DNA of 5,518 nt from Legionella genomosp. 1. GTDB taxonomy: Bacteria > Pseudomonadota > Gammaproteobacteria > Legionellales > Legionellaceae. Location: positions 1-5,518 of the forward strand of contig CAMBHM010000105.1 of NCBI GenBank assembly GCA_945867185.1, read 5' to 3'. The translations under genes were made by a program, and so were the position numbers. The notes under the pieces are model-generated. The model searched no databases. It was not told where the DNA came from and saw nothing but the letters and a program-made list of their open reading frames with translations. Below are positions 1-5,518 of this stretch, piece after piece (position 1 is the first letter of the stretch; every line of letters begins with the position of its first letter).

Positions 1-387
1 GATTCCAATGATTGCTGCGATGTCAGGGTGGCACTCTGCTGTTGTTATGAGTGTTGATAGTTGATCAATGGGATATTGATCATCGGAGTCGATTAATAAG
101 ATCCATTCAAATGACGAGTGAGTAATGGCTGTAGCAAGCGCTGCAGCAGCTCCTTGATTGTGTTTGAGGTGCAGGGGTTTGATGGTTTCGTAACGGGTTT
201 TGAGTGTTTCTAAAATATCGCCCGTATTGTCACTGCTACCATCATTACAGATGATGATTTCAAAAGCGGATAGATAGGGTTGTTGGTTTAAAAATGCTTG
301 CCAAGTTGATAATAGTTGTTCAATGCCCGCTGCTTCATTGTAAGCGGGCGCAACGACGGAAAGCCGAAAAGGTTGCAATGGGTTCAT
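1..387 (-). CDS. Family 2 glycosyltransferase, polyprenyl-phosphate sugar synthase-like (C-terminus cut by window edge)
   Basis: The first 129 codons are present and the gene continues past the left edge. The N-terminus shows a GT-A fold typical of family 2 glycosyltransferases. The first beta strand and nucleotide-binding turn are LSVVAPAYNEAAGI (about residues 9-22). The NDGSSDNTG loop (48-56) has Asn where most relatives have the first Asp. HNQGAAAALATAI (76-88) follows, then the metal-binding DxD in IDSDDQYPID (Asp100 and Asp102). The NxG-AL segment and the D-x-D-x-Q-x-P pattern resemble the DPM1/ArnC-like branch, which transfers a sugar from a nucleotide donor to undecaprenyl- or dolichyl-phosphate on the cytoplasmic face. 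That subfamily call is inference, because the C-terminal part that would show membrane helices is missing. The start ATG overlaps the stop of the upstream GT-C gene as ATGA, so translation is probably coupled and the two proteins probably act in one pathway. Sugar and acceptor cannot be read from the sequence. Confidence 0.9.
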   Translation of the reverse strand, partial: MNPLQPFRLSVVAPAYNEAAGIEQLLSTWQAFLNQQPYLSAFEIIICNDGSSDNTGDILETLKTRYETIKPLHLKHNQGAAAALATAITHSSFEWILLIDSDDQYPIDQLSTLITTAECHPDIAAIIGI

Positions 388-1910
388 GATATACGGCTTG
401 ATGTAGCGCGACGGTAGACTGCAAATCGGTACATGGGATAGGGCTCCTTTTTGGATTCAATAGTCGTGAGATAGTGATAAGGCTTAAAGGCTTGTTGAAA
501 AAGCTTGTTTTGTAATAAATAGGGTAAGTAATCAAAGGAATAGGTTAAGAAAAAGGATTTATTGGTTTTAATATCGATGAATAGGTAGTTGGGCTTGGCT
601 TCGCTGAGATCATCTGCAACCATTTGAATAAAAGCAGATTCTTCTTTGGGAGATCGATGATGTTTTACAACGGCTGGGATCCAAAACAAATGTAATAGGC
701 GTGAGGCATAGGTCGCCTGTGCTTCAGTGACAGCTGGAAAGACTTCTCGAGGACTTGCTGTGATGAAATAAACGGTCTTGTGGGTAGCATGGGTTTTAAG
801 AAAGTGGATGATGGCTTGTTGGCCGTCTTTATATCGCATACCGGCTGCGTATCGTTGTTCAATATACGTGGATGGAATTATAAAAAGCAACGCCAGGGTA
901 CAACTTATCAGAGGGATTTGGTCTGCATGTTTTTTAACAAACAAACCAAAAAAAATACATATTAAAAAGAATGCCACACTCACTGCAGGCAAGACGTGAT
1001 ACCCCCAACTGGTTTGTTGTAGGAAATAAGCAGCAAGAAAACCCACCATACTGAGGCATAATATTGAGTAAAGCGGAGGGTAGGGTGGGCGGTGCAGCAC
1101 GTAGAGGAGCCCTGCTAGGCCACAAAATAACATGAGCGGATTGTAGAGTAAGTCCTGCCAGGGTTCTCGAAATCCTGCGTAATAGAACGCCTGACTGAGG
1201 GGAATCACTTTGGAGAGGTAATCGGGATAGTGGAGAATAACGAGTAGGCTATAGGCTGTGAGAAGGATGAGCAAGGTGAAGACTTCAGGACGTGCCCAGT
1301 GCTGTTTGTTTTTCGTATAGCGCATCATGAACAGTTCAACGAGGATACAGGGGATAAAAAAATGTGGTTTGAGTGCGAAGCCGAGAAAAGCAAATACACC
1401 GACGCTCATTGCAACCCAGTAATGGATAGGGTTATCTTCTAATCGATAAGAGATCATGAGTAGGTATGGAAAAGTAAATATCACCAGAAAATGTTCTCGT
1501 TCACCAAAATCCAATCCAGGCAGTAGGAGAAAGAGGATGACAAGACTGAGCAATAAGGCGTGAGAGAAAAAGGTATGTTCTTTTATAAAGAGAGGGCGAA
1601 TAAAGGCATGACATAAGCGGATAGAGAACAAAGCCAATATAAATAGATACAGTCGAAAAACAAGATTGACCTCGATGGATAAGGCGTGTGAAAGGAAGAC
1701 AGCAGGGGCATAGACATAGAAAATCAAAGGGGGATTTAAGTCGAAAAAATCATGGGAATAGGTGCCACCGTTGAGCAATCGTTCGGAGACAAGTAAGTCC
1801 CAACTCACATCCCAATTGAGTAGCAAGTGAGACTGTATCATCCAGGCCAGCATCACAAGAAGCGCGAACAAGCTCATGAAAAGGAGGGAGTGTGTTTTTG
1901 AAGGGCTCAT
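384..1910 (-). CDS. Polytopic GT-C glycosyltransferase-like membrane protein (ArnT/PMT-like)
   Basis: A 508-residue integral membrane protein. By eye it has a first helix at about 8-27, roughly ten further hydrophobic segments between 58 and 350, and a soluble C-terminal part (about 350-508). The first large loop after helix 1 contains NWDVSWD (32-38) and GGTYSHDFFDLNPPL (48-62). This acidic loop with an N-P-P element before the next helix is typical of lipid-phosphate-sugar-dependent GT-C enzymes (PMT, ArnT and RgtA-D-like). DFGEREH (134-140) and SWGYHVLP (301-308) look like the GQREH and GW-YH-P motifs I associate with a bacterial branch of this class. The expected role is transfer of a sugar from a polyprenyl-phosphate carrier to an envelope glycan, lipid or protein on the periplasmic side; the acceptor is unknown. 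The ATG at 1910 has only a weak AAGG directly before it. The next Met (codon 12) is preceded by a pyrimidine run, so it is a poorer start. It is the first gene of the operon. Confidence 0.82.
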   Translation of the reverse strand: MSPSKTHSLLFMSLFALLVMLAWMIQSHLLLNWDVSWDLLVSERLLNGGTYSHDFFDLNPPLIFYVYAPAVFLSHALSIEVNLVFRLYLFILALFSIRLCHAFIRPLFIKEHTFFSHALLLSLVILFLLLPGLDFGEREHFLVIFTFPYLLMISYRLEDNPIHYWVAMSVGVFAFLGFALKPHFFIPCILVELFMMRYTKNKQHWARPEVFTLLILLTAYSLLVILHYPDYLSKVIPLSQAFYYAGFREPWQDLLYNPLMLFCGLAGLLYVLHRPPYPPLYSILCLSMVGFLAAYFLQQTSWGYHVLPAVSVAFFLICIFFGLFVKKHADQIPLISCTLALLFIIPSTYIEQRYAAGMRYKDGQQAIIHFLKTHATHKTVYFITASPREVFPAVTEAQATYASRLLHLFWIPAVVKHHRSPKEESAFIQMVADDLSEAKPNYLFIDIKTNKSFFLTYSFDYLPYLLQNKLFQQAFKPYHYLTTIESKKEPYPMYRFAVYRRATSSRIS

Positions 1911-1936
1911 CCTTGCCAGGTGTGATCAAAAAATAA

Positions 1937-1965
1937 AATATACGGTTGTGCTGTATCAAAGTCAA
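1937..1965 (-). promoter_or_regulatory. Sigma70-type promoter for the glycosyltransferase operon
   Basis: Reading the minus strand, TTGACT (complement of 1960-1965, 5 of 6 to consensus) is followed by a 17-bp spacer and TATATT (complement of 1937-1942, 5 of 6). Transcription would begin near 1930, leaving a leader of about 20 nt before the ATG at 1910. Position, spacing and hexamer quality all fit a housekeeping promoter. No transcript data were available. Confidence 0.7.
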
Positions 1966-1991
1966 CGCTAGAGCAAGACGTTAATTTCAGG

Positions 1992-1997
1992 CATAAT
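1992..1997 (+). promoter_or_regulatory. Possible -10 element for argS
   Basis: CATAAT matches the sigma70 -10 consensus at 5 of 6 positions and lies 27 bp before the argS ATG, giving a predicted leader of about 20 nt. No convincing -35 hexamer sits 16-18 bp upstream, so this is a tentative call. If used, it would be back to back with the glycosyltransferase promoter in the same 114-bp gap. Confidence 0.35.
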
Positions 1998-2024
1998 AGC
2001 TGCTTTTTGGTGAGTGGTTATTTG

Positions 2025-3788
2025 ATGATGAAGACAGTCCTGTTACAGCTGACAGAGCAAGCACTGGATACCCTGAAGCAATCTGGGGTGATATCCAAAG
2101 AGTTGACGATAGAAATCAGTGTGCTGCGCACAAAAGATCAAGATCATGGCGACTATGCGACGAATCTAGCGCTTGTATTGGCCAAGTCAGCCAAGCAATC
2201 TCCTCGTGCGCTTGCAGAATTGCTGGTTCAGGCGATACCTGCGCATTCTGCGGTTGAAAAAATCGTCATTGCAGGTCCTGGGTTTATTAATTTTTTTACT
2301 AAACAAACCGAACGTACTCGCATCATTGAAACGATCTTGTCAGAAGGCACGCGATTTGGTTCTAGTACCATGGGAGGCGGTCAACGGGTGTTGTTAGAGT
2401 ATGTATCAGCGAATCCCACCGGTCCTTTGCATGTGGGACATGGTCGAAGTGCAGCATTCGGCGCAACGTTGGCCAATTTGTTAACTACCGCAGGGTATCA
2501 GGTGACCCGCGAGTACTATGTAAATGATGCTGGTCGGCAAATGGATATTTTGGCAGCCAGCGTCTGGTTGAGGTACTTGGAACTTGCGGGTGAAGCCATT
2601 GTTTTTCCGGCCAATGGGTATCGTGGGGAGTATGTGCAAACCATCGCCGGTCAGGTGTTGCAAACCATAGGCCAACAGGCTTTACACACCTGGTCAGTGG
2701 TGAGCGATGCGTTGCCTGCAGACGAGCCTCTTGGGGGAGACAAAGAACTTTATATAGATGCCCTCATTGCTAAAGCGAAGTGTTTGTTAGGCGAAACGCT
2801 CTTTGCGAGTATTCATAAACAGGCCTTGGATACGGTGTTGAGTGGCATCAAAGCAGATTTGGCTGAGTTCGGTGTGACGTATGACGATTGGTTCAGTGAA
2901 CGATCATTGCTACTCGATGGCGCCATTGAGAAAGGCATTGCAGCGTTGAAGGCGGCTGGTCATACGTATGAGCTAGAGGGCGCGCTTTGGTTTCGTTCAA
3001 CTGCGTTTGGCGATGAAAAAGACCGTGTCTTGGTGCGAGCAAATGGGCAAGGTACTTATTTTGCAGCGGATGTGGCTTACCATTGGAATAAATACGACCG
3101 AGGGTTTGAGTGGGTCATTGATACGTTTGGTGCCGATCACCATGGGTATGTGACGCGGTTGAAGTCAGCGGTGAGAGCATTAGGCCATGATGATGATGCG
3201 TTGACGGTGTTGTTGGTTCAATTTGCCATTCTGTATCGGGCAGGCACGCGCGTACAAATGTCAACGCGTAGTGGATCGTTTGTGACCTTAAGAGAGCTCC
3301 GAGAAGAAGTAGGCAATGATGCGGCACGCTTTTTTTATGTCATGCGAAAACTAGAGCAGCACTTGGATTTTGATTTGGATCTTGCGGTATCGGAGTCGAG
3401 TGATAATCCGGTTTATTATATTCAATATGCGCATGCGAGAATCAGCAGTGTGTTGAAACAATTGCAGGAGCGTCAACTGCTTGCGGAAGAATCAGTAGGA
3501 CTGTTGCATACAGATCAATTGGTAGAACCTCAAGAAATAGCGTTGGTGTTGCTGCTTTGTCGGTACCCGGAGATGATAGAGAGTGCAGCTAAGATGTGTG
3601 AACCGCATCAGGTGGCCTATTATTTAAGAGAATTGGCGCAAAGCCTGCATAGTTATTACAATGCCGTGACGTTGCTTTGTGAACCTTACGAACTTCGATC
3701 CGCGCGTGTTTGTTTGTTAAAAGCAGTGCGTCACGTGTTGCAAAATGGGTTACACTTGTTGGGTGTGTCTGCTCCTGAGAGTATGTGA
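2025..3788 (+). CDS. argS: Arginyl-tRNA synthetase (class I)
   Basis: This enzyme joins arginine to tRNA-Arg using ATP in the cytoplasm and is essential for translation. The 587-residue length fits the family (E. coli ArgS is 577). The N-terminal additional domain (about 1-90) includes [10 protein letters not shown] and ends in [27 protein letters not shown] (about 125-142) carries the class I HIGH signature as HVGH (136-139). FGADHHGYV (368-376) belongs to the catalytic Rossmann core. The KMSKS equivalent is the degenerate QMSTRSG (411-417), followed by [20 protein letters not shown], as in Pseudomonas and Legionella relatives, so the missing lysine is not a defect. [13 protein letters not shown] begins the DALR anticodon-binding domain, which ends in the usual terminal methionine. 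I chose ATG 2025 because GGTGAG (2009-2014) lies about 10 nt upstream; ATG 2028 is possible, and a TTG at 2007 would overlap that site. It is the first gene of a pair with the SPOR gene. Confidence 0.97.
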   Translation: MMKTVLLQLTEQALDTLKQSGVISKELTIEISVLRTKDQDHGDYATNLALVLAKSAKQSPRALAELLVQAIPAHSAVEKIVIAGPGFINFFTKQTERTRIIETILSEGTRFGSSTMGGGQRVLLEYVSANPTGPLHVGHGRSAAFGATLANLLTTAGYQVTREYYVNDAGRQMDILAASVWLRYLELAGEAIVFPANGYRGEYVQTIAGQVLQTIGQQALHTWSVVSDALPADEPLGGDKELYIDALIAKAKCLLGETLFASIHKQALDTVLSGIKADLAEFGVTYDDWFSERSLLLDGAIEKGIAALKAAGHTYELEGALWFRSTAFGDEKDRVLVRANGQGTYFAADVAYHWNKYDRGFEWVIDTFGADHHGYVTRLKSAVRALGHDDDALTVLLVQFAILYRAGTRVQMSTRSGSFVTLRELREEVGNDAARFFYVMRKLEQHLDFDLDLAVSESSDNPVYYIQYAHARISSVLKQLQERQLLAEESVGLLHTDQLVEPQEIALVLLLCRYPEMIESAAKMCEPHQVAYYLRELAQSLHSYYNAVTLLCEPYELRSARVCLLKAVRHVLQNGLHLLGVSAPESM

Positions 3789-4429
3789 TGGCTAGAGCGT
3801 ATGGAAAAAGGCAGTCGGTGCGTCGTCAAGGTGGCGCGTCAAAACAGGTGTTGCTGGTTTTCATCAGTTTCTTGTTAGGGTATATGGGATCCTCTGTCTT
3901 GGATGTGAACCAATTGGGTGCTTGGATTTCTGCACAATGGGCCTCATCAGGAAAAAAAACACCCTCTCCGGTGGTTGCTCGGGCCGATCTTCCGAAGCCT
4001 AAATTTGAATTTTATACTCTTCTTGCGAAGGAGTCGCGCGTGACTTCTTTGCAAGAAGGATCAGCTGCGGCGCCCCCGTCAGCAGTTGTCCCTGTAGTGC
4101 CACCCCCTTTGGCAGCTCAGCTGAAAACCACCCCACCGCTTGTAGCTGTCGTGGCCGCCAAACCAGTTATAGTGCCCATCGCGCCTGTAAAAGGGGCCTA
4201 CCTCGTTCAAGTGGCAGCTTTTAAACGTCAACAAGATGCAGAAAAACTGAAGGCCGCCTTGTCTTTAAAAGGATTTTCCGTGCATGTGACTGCTTTTAAT
4301 CAGCAACACAGCACTTGGTATCGAGTGAGCATGGGGCCTTTTGCTTCTCGTCCTTTGGCGGTAAAAATGCAAGGCGCTGTGGCACGCAGTGAACATATTG
4401 TAGGGATGATTCGGAAGATGGATGCCTAA
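3788..4429 (+). CDS. FtsN-like SPOR-domain inner-membrane protein
   Basis: A 213-residue bitopic protein with the layout of FtsN-type cell-division proteins. It has a short basic cytoplasmic tail (about 1-19, many Arg and Lys), one membrane helix (about 20-38, VLLVFISFLLGYMG), a Pro/Ala/Val-rich periplasmic linker (about 58-133) and a C-terminal SPOR domain (about 136-211). KPKFEFYTLL (70-79) resembles a conserved motif of the SPOR proteins encoded next to argS in Pseudomonas-like bacteria. The SPOR domain shows YLVQVAAFKRQQDAEKLKAAL and WYRVSMGPFASRPLA. Such domains bind denuded peptidoglycan glycan strands at the septum, and FtsN activates septal synthesis. It is shorter than E. coli FtsN (319 residues). 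ATG 3788 overlaps the argS stop by one base (TGATG), with GAGAG (3776-3780 region) as a likely ribosome site; GTG 3785 would give one more codon. The FtsN role is inferred from architecture and neighbourhood. Confidence 0.9.
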   Translation: MARAYGKRQSVRRQGGASKQVLLVFISFLLGYMGSSVLDVNQLGAWISAQWASSGKKTPSPVVARADLPKPKFEFYTLLAKESRVTSLQEGSAAAPPSAVVPVVPPPLAAQLKTTPPLVAVVAAKPVIVPIAPVKGAYLVQVAAFKRQQDAEKLKAALSLKGFSVHVTAFNQQHSTWYRVSMGPFASRPLAVKMQGAVARSEHIVGMIRKMDA

Positions 4430-4764
4430 CGCTCAACTGTGACGCCAACACTGTTCGCCTGTCGAATGGCATGAGGTTTGTGTACGGTCACGCGCAGTGA
4501 GGGCACCGCAAATTCTTGCTTGATAAGGGTGGCAACTTCATTCGCAACGGTTTCTATCAACGCGAAGGCTTTGGACTCAACGAAGGCGGTAACACGTTGT
4601 GACAAGGCATCATAATCGATGGTTTTAGTTATGTCGTCCGTACAAGCGCTGAGATCGGTTGCGAGATATAAATCAATCAGTAAAGATTGCATGATGCGCT
4701 GTTCCCAAGCATGGACGCCTATTTTTGTTTTGATACTGAGCCCGACGATGTGAATGGTGTCCAT
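4426..4764 (-). CDS. folB: Dihydroneopterin aldolase
   Basis: This enzyme converts 7,8-dihydroneopterin to 6-hydroxymethyl-dihydropterin and glycolaldehyde (and often epimerises the substrate) in folate synthesis, in the cytoplasm. The 112-residue length fits the family (E. coli FolB is about 120). Key elements are IGVHAWEQ (15-22) with the conserved Glu21, TIDYDALS (48-55) with Tyr51, FALIETVANEVATLI (67-81) with the pterin-binding Glu71, and VHKPHAIRQANSVGVTVER (94-112) with the catalytic Lys96. All line up with E. coli FolB as I recall it. ATG 4764 is preferred because a strong AGGAGGT lies 4 nt upstream; the in-frame TTG at 4767 would be only 1 nt from it. Its stop overlaps the SPOR-gene stop by 4 bp in convergent orientation. 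No other folate gene is in the window, so it appears to be a stand-alone transcription unit. Confidence 0.95.
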   Translation of the reverse strand: MDTIHIVGLSIKTKIGVHAWEQRIMQSLLIDLYLATDLSACTDDITKTIDYDALSQRVTAFVESKAFALIETVANEVATLIKQEFAVPSLRVTVHKPHAIRQANSVGVTVER

Positions 4765-4768
4765 CAAT

Positions 4769-4775
4769 ACCTCCT
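4769..4775 (-). promoter_or_regulatory. Strong Shine-Dalgarno site of folB
   Basis: On the minus strand this reads AGGAGGT, a full match to the anti-Shine-Dalgarno core. Its 4-nt spacing to ATG 4764 settles the start over the in-frame TTG one codon upstream. It is the strongest ribosome site visible in the window. Confidence 0.8.
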
Positions 4776-4801
4776 GAAGTAGACTTCCATGTTAAACTGT
4801 G

Positions 4802-4820
4802 TAATAATGAATCATTATTA
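4802..4820. promoter_or_regulatory. Perfect 9-1-9 inverted repeat, operator-like, between divergent genes
   Basis: TAATAATGA and TCATTATTA are exact reverse complements around a single A. The palindrome sits 37 bp upstream of the folB ATG and 20 bp upstream of the unrecognised ORF's ATG, where a regulator could affect either promoter. It shares ATAATGA/ATCATTAT blocks with the Fur-box consensus, but the centre is two bases shorter, so the halves fall out of Fur register. There is no T-run suited to an intrinsic terminator, and with a 1-nt centre the RNA could not form a normal tight loop. A binding site for a dimeric protein is therefore the likeliest reading, but the protein is unknown. Confidence 0.5.
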
Positions 4821-4840
4821 GTGATTTTAATGGGTGTATT

Positions 4841-5518
4841 ATGCCTAAAATATCTGGATTATTAAATAACTGTGCGCTGTATTGTGCGTTAGAGAAATTG
4901 CTTGAGGGCATGGCTATCTTAGCTGATCGGGAACGGGATGGGACGCTTGTGCAGCTCGAAGAGTCTCCTATTTACGCTAGTTTTGAAACTTTAAAAACCT
5001 GTTTTGCTACTTACTACGATCTATTGCCTGATCCAAAGACGCTCTCTTGGCAGAGCCTCAATCATTTTTTAAAGCGCCCCCCTTATCTCGCCTCATTTCT
5101 AGCTAAAGAAATAGTATGGGCGCCTGTGTTGAGGGCTTTTGTATGGAGAAATGGGGCTACTCGGCCCTATTATGACATTGTCGATCAGACCACGTGTAGG
5201 GCACCGGAATTAGACGAAGAAACGCGAGCGGTTGCAGCGCGATCGTTCGGGCGATATTTATCATTAGAGCCAGATGATGCTGCCAAGTGGTGTTGGACTC
5301 CCTTGGGACTCTCTGTTGAGGTGAAAGCACTTCCTGAAGGTACAGCTATCGTTAGAGTAGTGAGTGGTGATGTCACCGCCCGTAATAAGCGAGAAATTGA
5401 GTTGGGGCATGAGATTTGGGTTCATAGCGGCACAGGTGTTGTTTATTGCACTGATGTCAATGGGACGGTTCAGGAAAGGAGTGATGCGTGCGAGGTTATT
5501 CAAGGATTTTTTTCAAGC
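4841..5518 (+). CDS. Unrecognised protein, open at the right edge (possible effector-like cysteine enzyme)
   Basis: The frame stays open for 226 codons to the end of the window, so the true C-terminus is unknown. I do not recognise the family. ATG 4841 is the only usable start after the in-frame stop at 4808; GGGTG four bases upstream is a modest ribosome site. No signal peptide or membrane helix is visible. The N-terminus, GLLNNCALYCALEKLLEG (about 6-23), puts Cys11 and Cys15 in an amphipathic stretch after N-N. This faintly recalls the catalytic-cysteine boxes of OTU (NCLYRAL) or ubiquitin-specific (GN-C) proteases. The region 45-102 is aromatic-rich (Tyr58, Tyr59, Trp70, Trp93, Trp102). 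Residues 156-203 look beta-rich and contain His190 (LGHEIWVHSG) and His195. These are only resemblances; a structural or non-enzymatic role is equally possible. It diverges from folB, and its expression may be controlled by the intervening palindrome. Confidence 0.8.
   Translation, partial: MPKISGLLNNCALYCALEKLLEGMAILADRERDGTLVQLEESPIYASFETLKTCFATYYDLLPDPKTLSWQSLNHFLKRPPYLASFLAKEIVWAPVLRAFVWRNGATRPYYDIVDQTTCRAPELDEETRAVAARSFGRYLSLEPDDAAKWCWTPLGLSVEVKALPEGTAIVRVVSGDVTARNKREIELGHEIWVHSGTGVVYCTDVNGTVQERSDACEVIQGFFSS

Noticed and set aside
778..999. Short plus-strand frames inside the GT-C gene
   Set aside because: They are antisense to a well-supported 508-residue membrane protein with family motifs. 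The translations have low complexity and no domain.
1921..1925. TGTGA half-site resembling a CRP site in the divergent gap
   Set aside because: There is no TCACA partner at the required 6-bp spacing, so only one half-site is present.
1750..1965. 71-codon minus-strand frame crossing the start of the GT-C gene
   Set aside because: It overlaps the recognised gene in another frame and starts inside the promoter region upstream of the predicted transcript start.
2007..2024. Upstream TTG start that would lengthen ArgS by six residues
   Set aside because: The likely Shine-Dalgarno GGTGAG (2009-2014) would be inside the coding sequence, and the extra residues have no family counterpart that I know of.
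2435..2450. Possible inactive ArgS because a classical KMSKS motif is absent
   Set aside because: The HVGH motif is intact, and the MSTRSG form is usual for the Pseudomonas/Legionella type of ArgS, so the enzyme is expected to be functional.
4802..4820. Palindrome as a canonical Fur box
   Set aside because: Aligned centre to centre it matches the 19-bp consensus poorly. Only shifted half-blocks agree because two central bases are missing. Kept as a generic operator-like repeat.
4792..4830. Possible PmrA box (paired TTAA motifs) upstream of the unrecognised ORF
   Set aside because: TTAA occurs at 4792-4795 and 4827-4830, but 35 bp apart, far from the roughly one-turn repeat spacing known for Legionella and Coxiella PmrA sites.
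5264..5503. 79-codon minus-strand reading frame
   Set aside because: It lies inside the long open plus-strand frame starting at 4841, has no convincing ribosome site, and its product shows no recognisable domain. The plus-strand frame is the better gene.

Overview
The window looks like a chromosomal segment of a gammaproteobacterium. The ArgS carries the Pseudomonas/Legionella-type degenerate second signature ([19 protein letters not shown]). It is followed directly by an FtsN-like SPOR-domain gene, an order common in gammaproteobacteria. Composition looks moderate in G+C (judged by eye, not counted). A host-associated lineage such as Legionellales is my best guess, but this is inference from the ArgS type and from an unusual open reading frame at the right end. 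No rRNA, tRNA, CRISPR array, insertion sequence or attachment site was seen.

Left third (1-1910, minus strand): a two-gene glycosyltransferase operon. The upstream gene encodes a polytopic membrane protein of the GT-C/ArnT-like class. It overlaps by 4 bp (ATGA) the start of a family 2 glycosyltransferase, which runs off the left edge. A near-consensus sigma70 promoter (TTGACT, 17 bp, TATATT) lies just upstream. The likely logic is that the GT2 enzyme charges a polyprenyl-phosphate with sugar in the cytoplasm, and the GT-C protein transfers that sugar onto an envelope acceptor.

Middle (2025-4429, plus strand): argS and a small single-pass SPOR-domain protein resembling FtsN. They are joined by a 1-bp overlap (TGATG), so they are probably co-transcribed and translationally coupled. 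The hslVU genes that often follow this pair in gammaproteobacteria are absent. Instead, folB (dihydroneopterin aldolase) runs in the opposite direction, and the two convergent genes share 4 bp at their stop codons.

Right end (4841-5518, plus strand): an open reading frame of at least 226 codons, cut by the window edge, that I do not recognise. It diverges from folB across a 76-bp gap (4765-4840) that holds a perfect 9-1-9 inverted repeat. This ORF and its operator-like palindrome are the most novel part of the window. Everything else is recognisable housekeeping or envelope biosynthesis.
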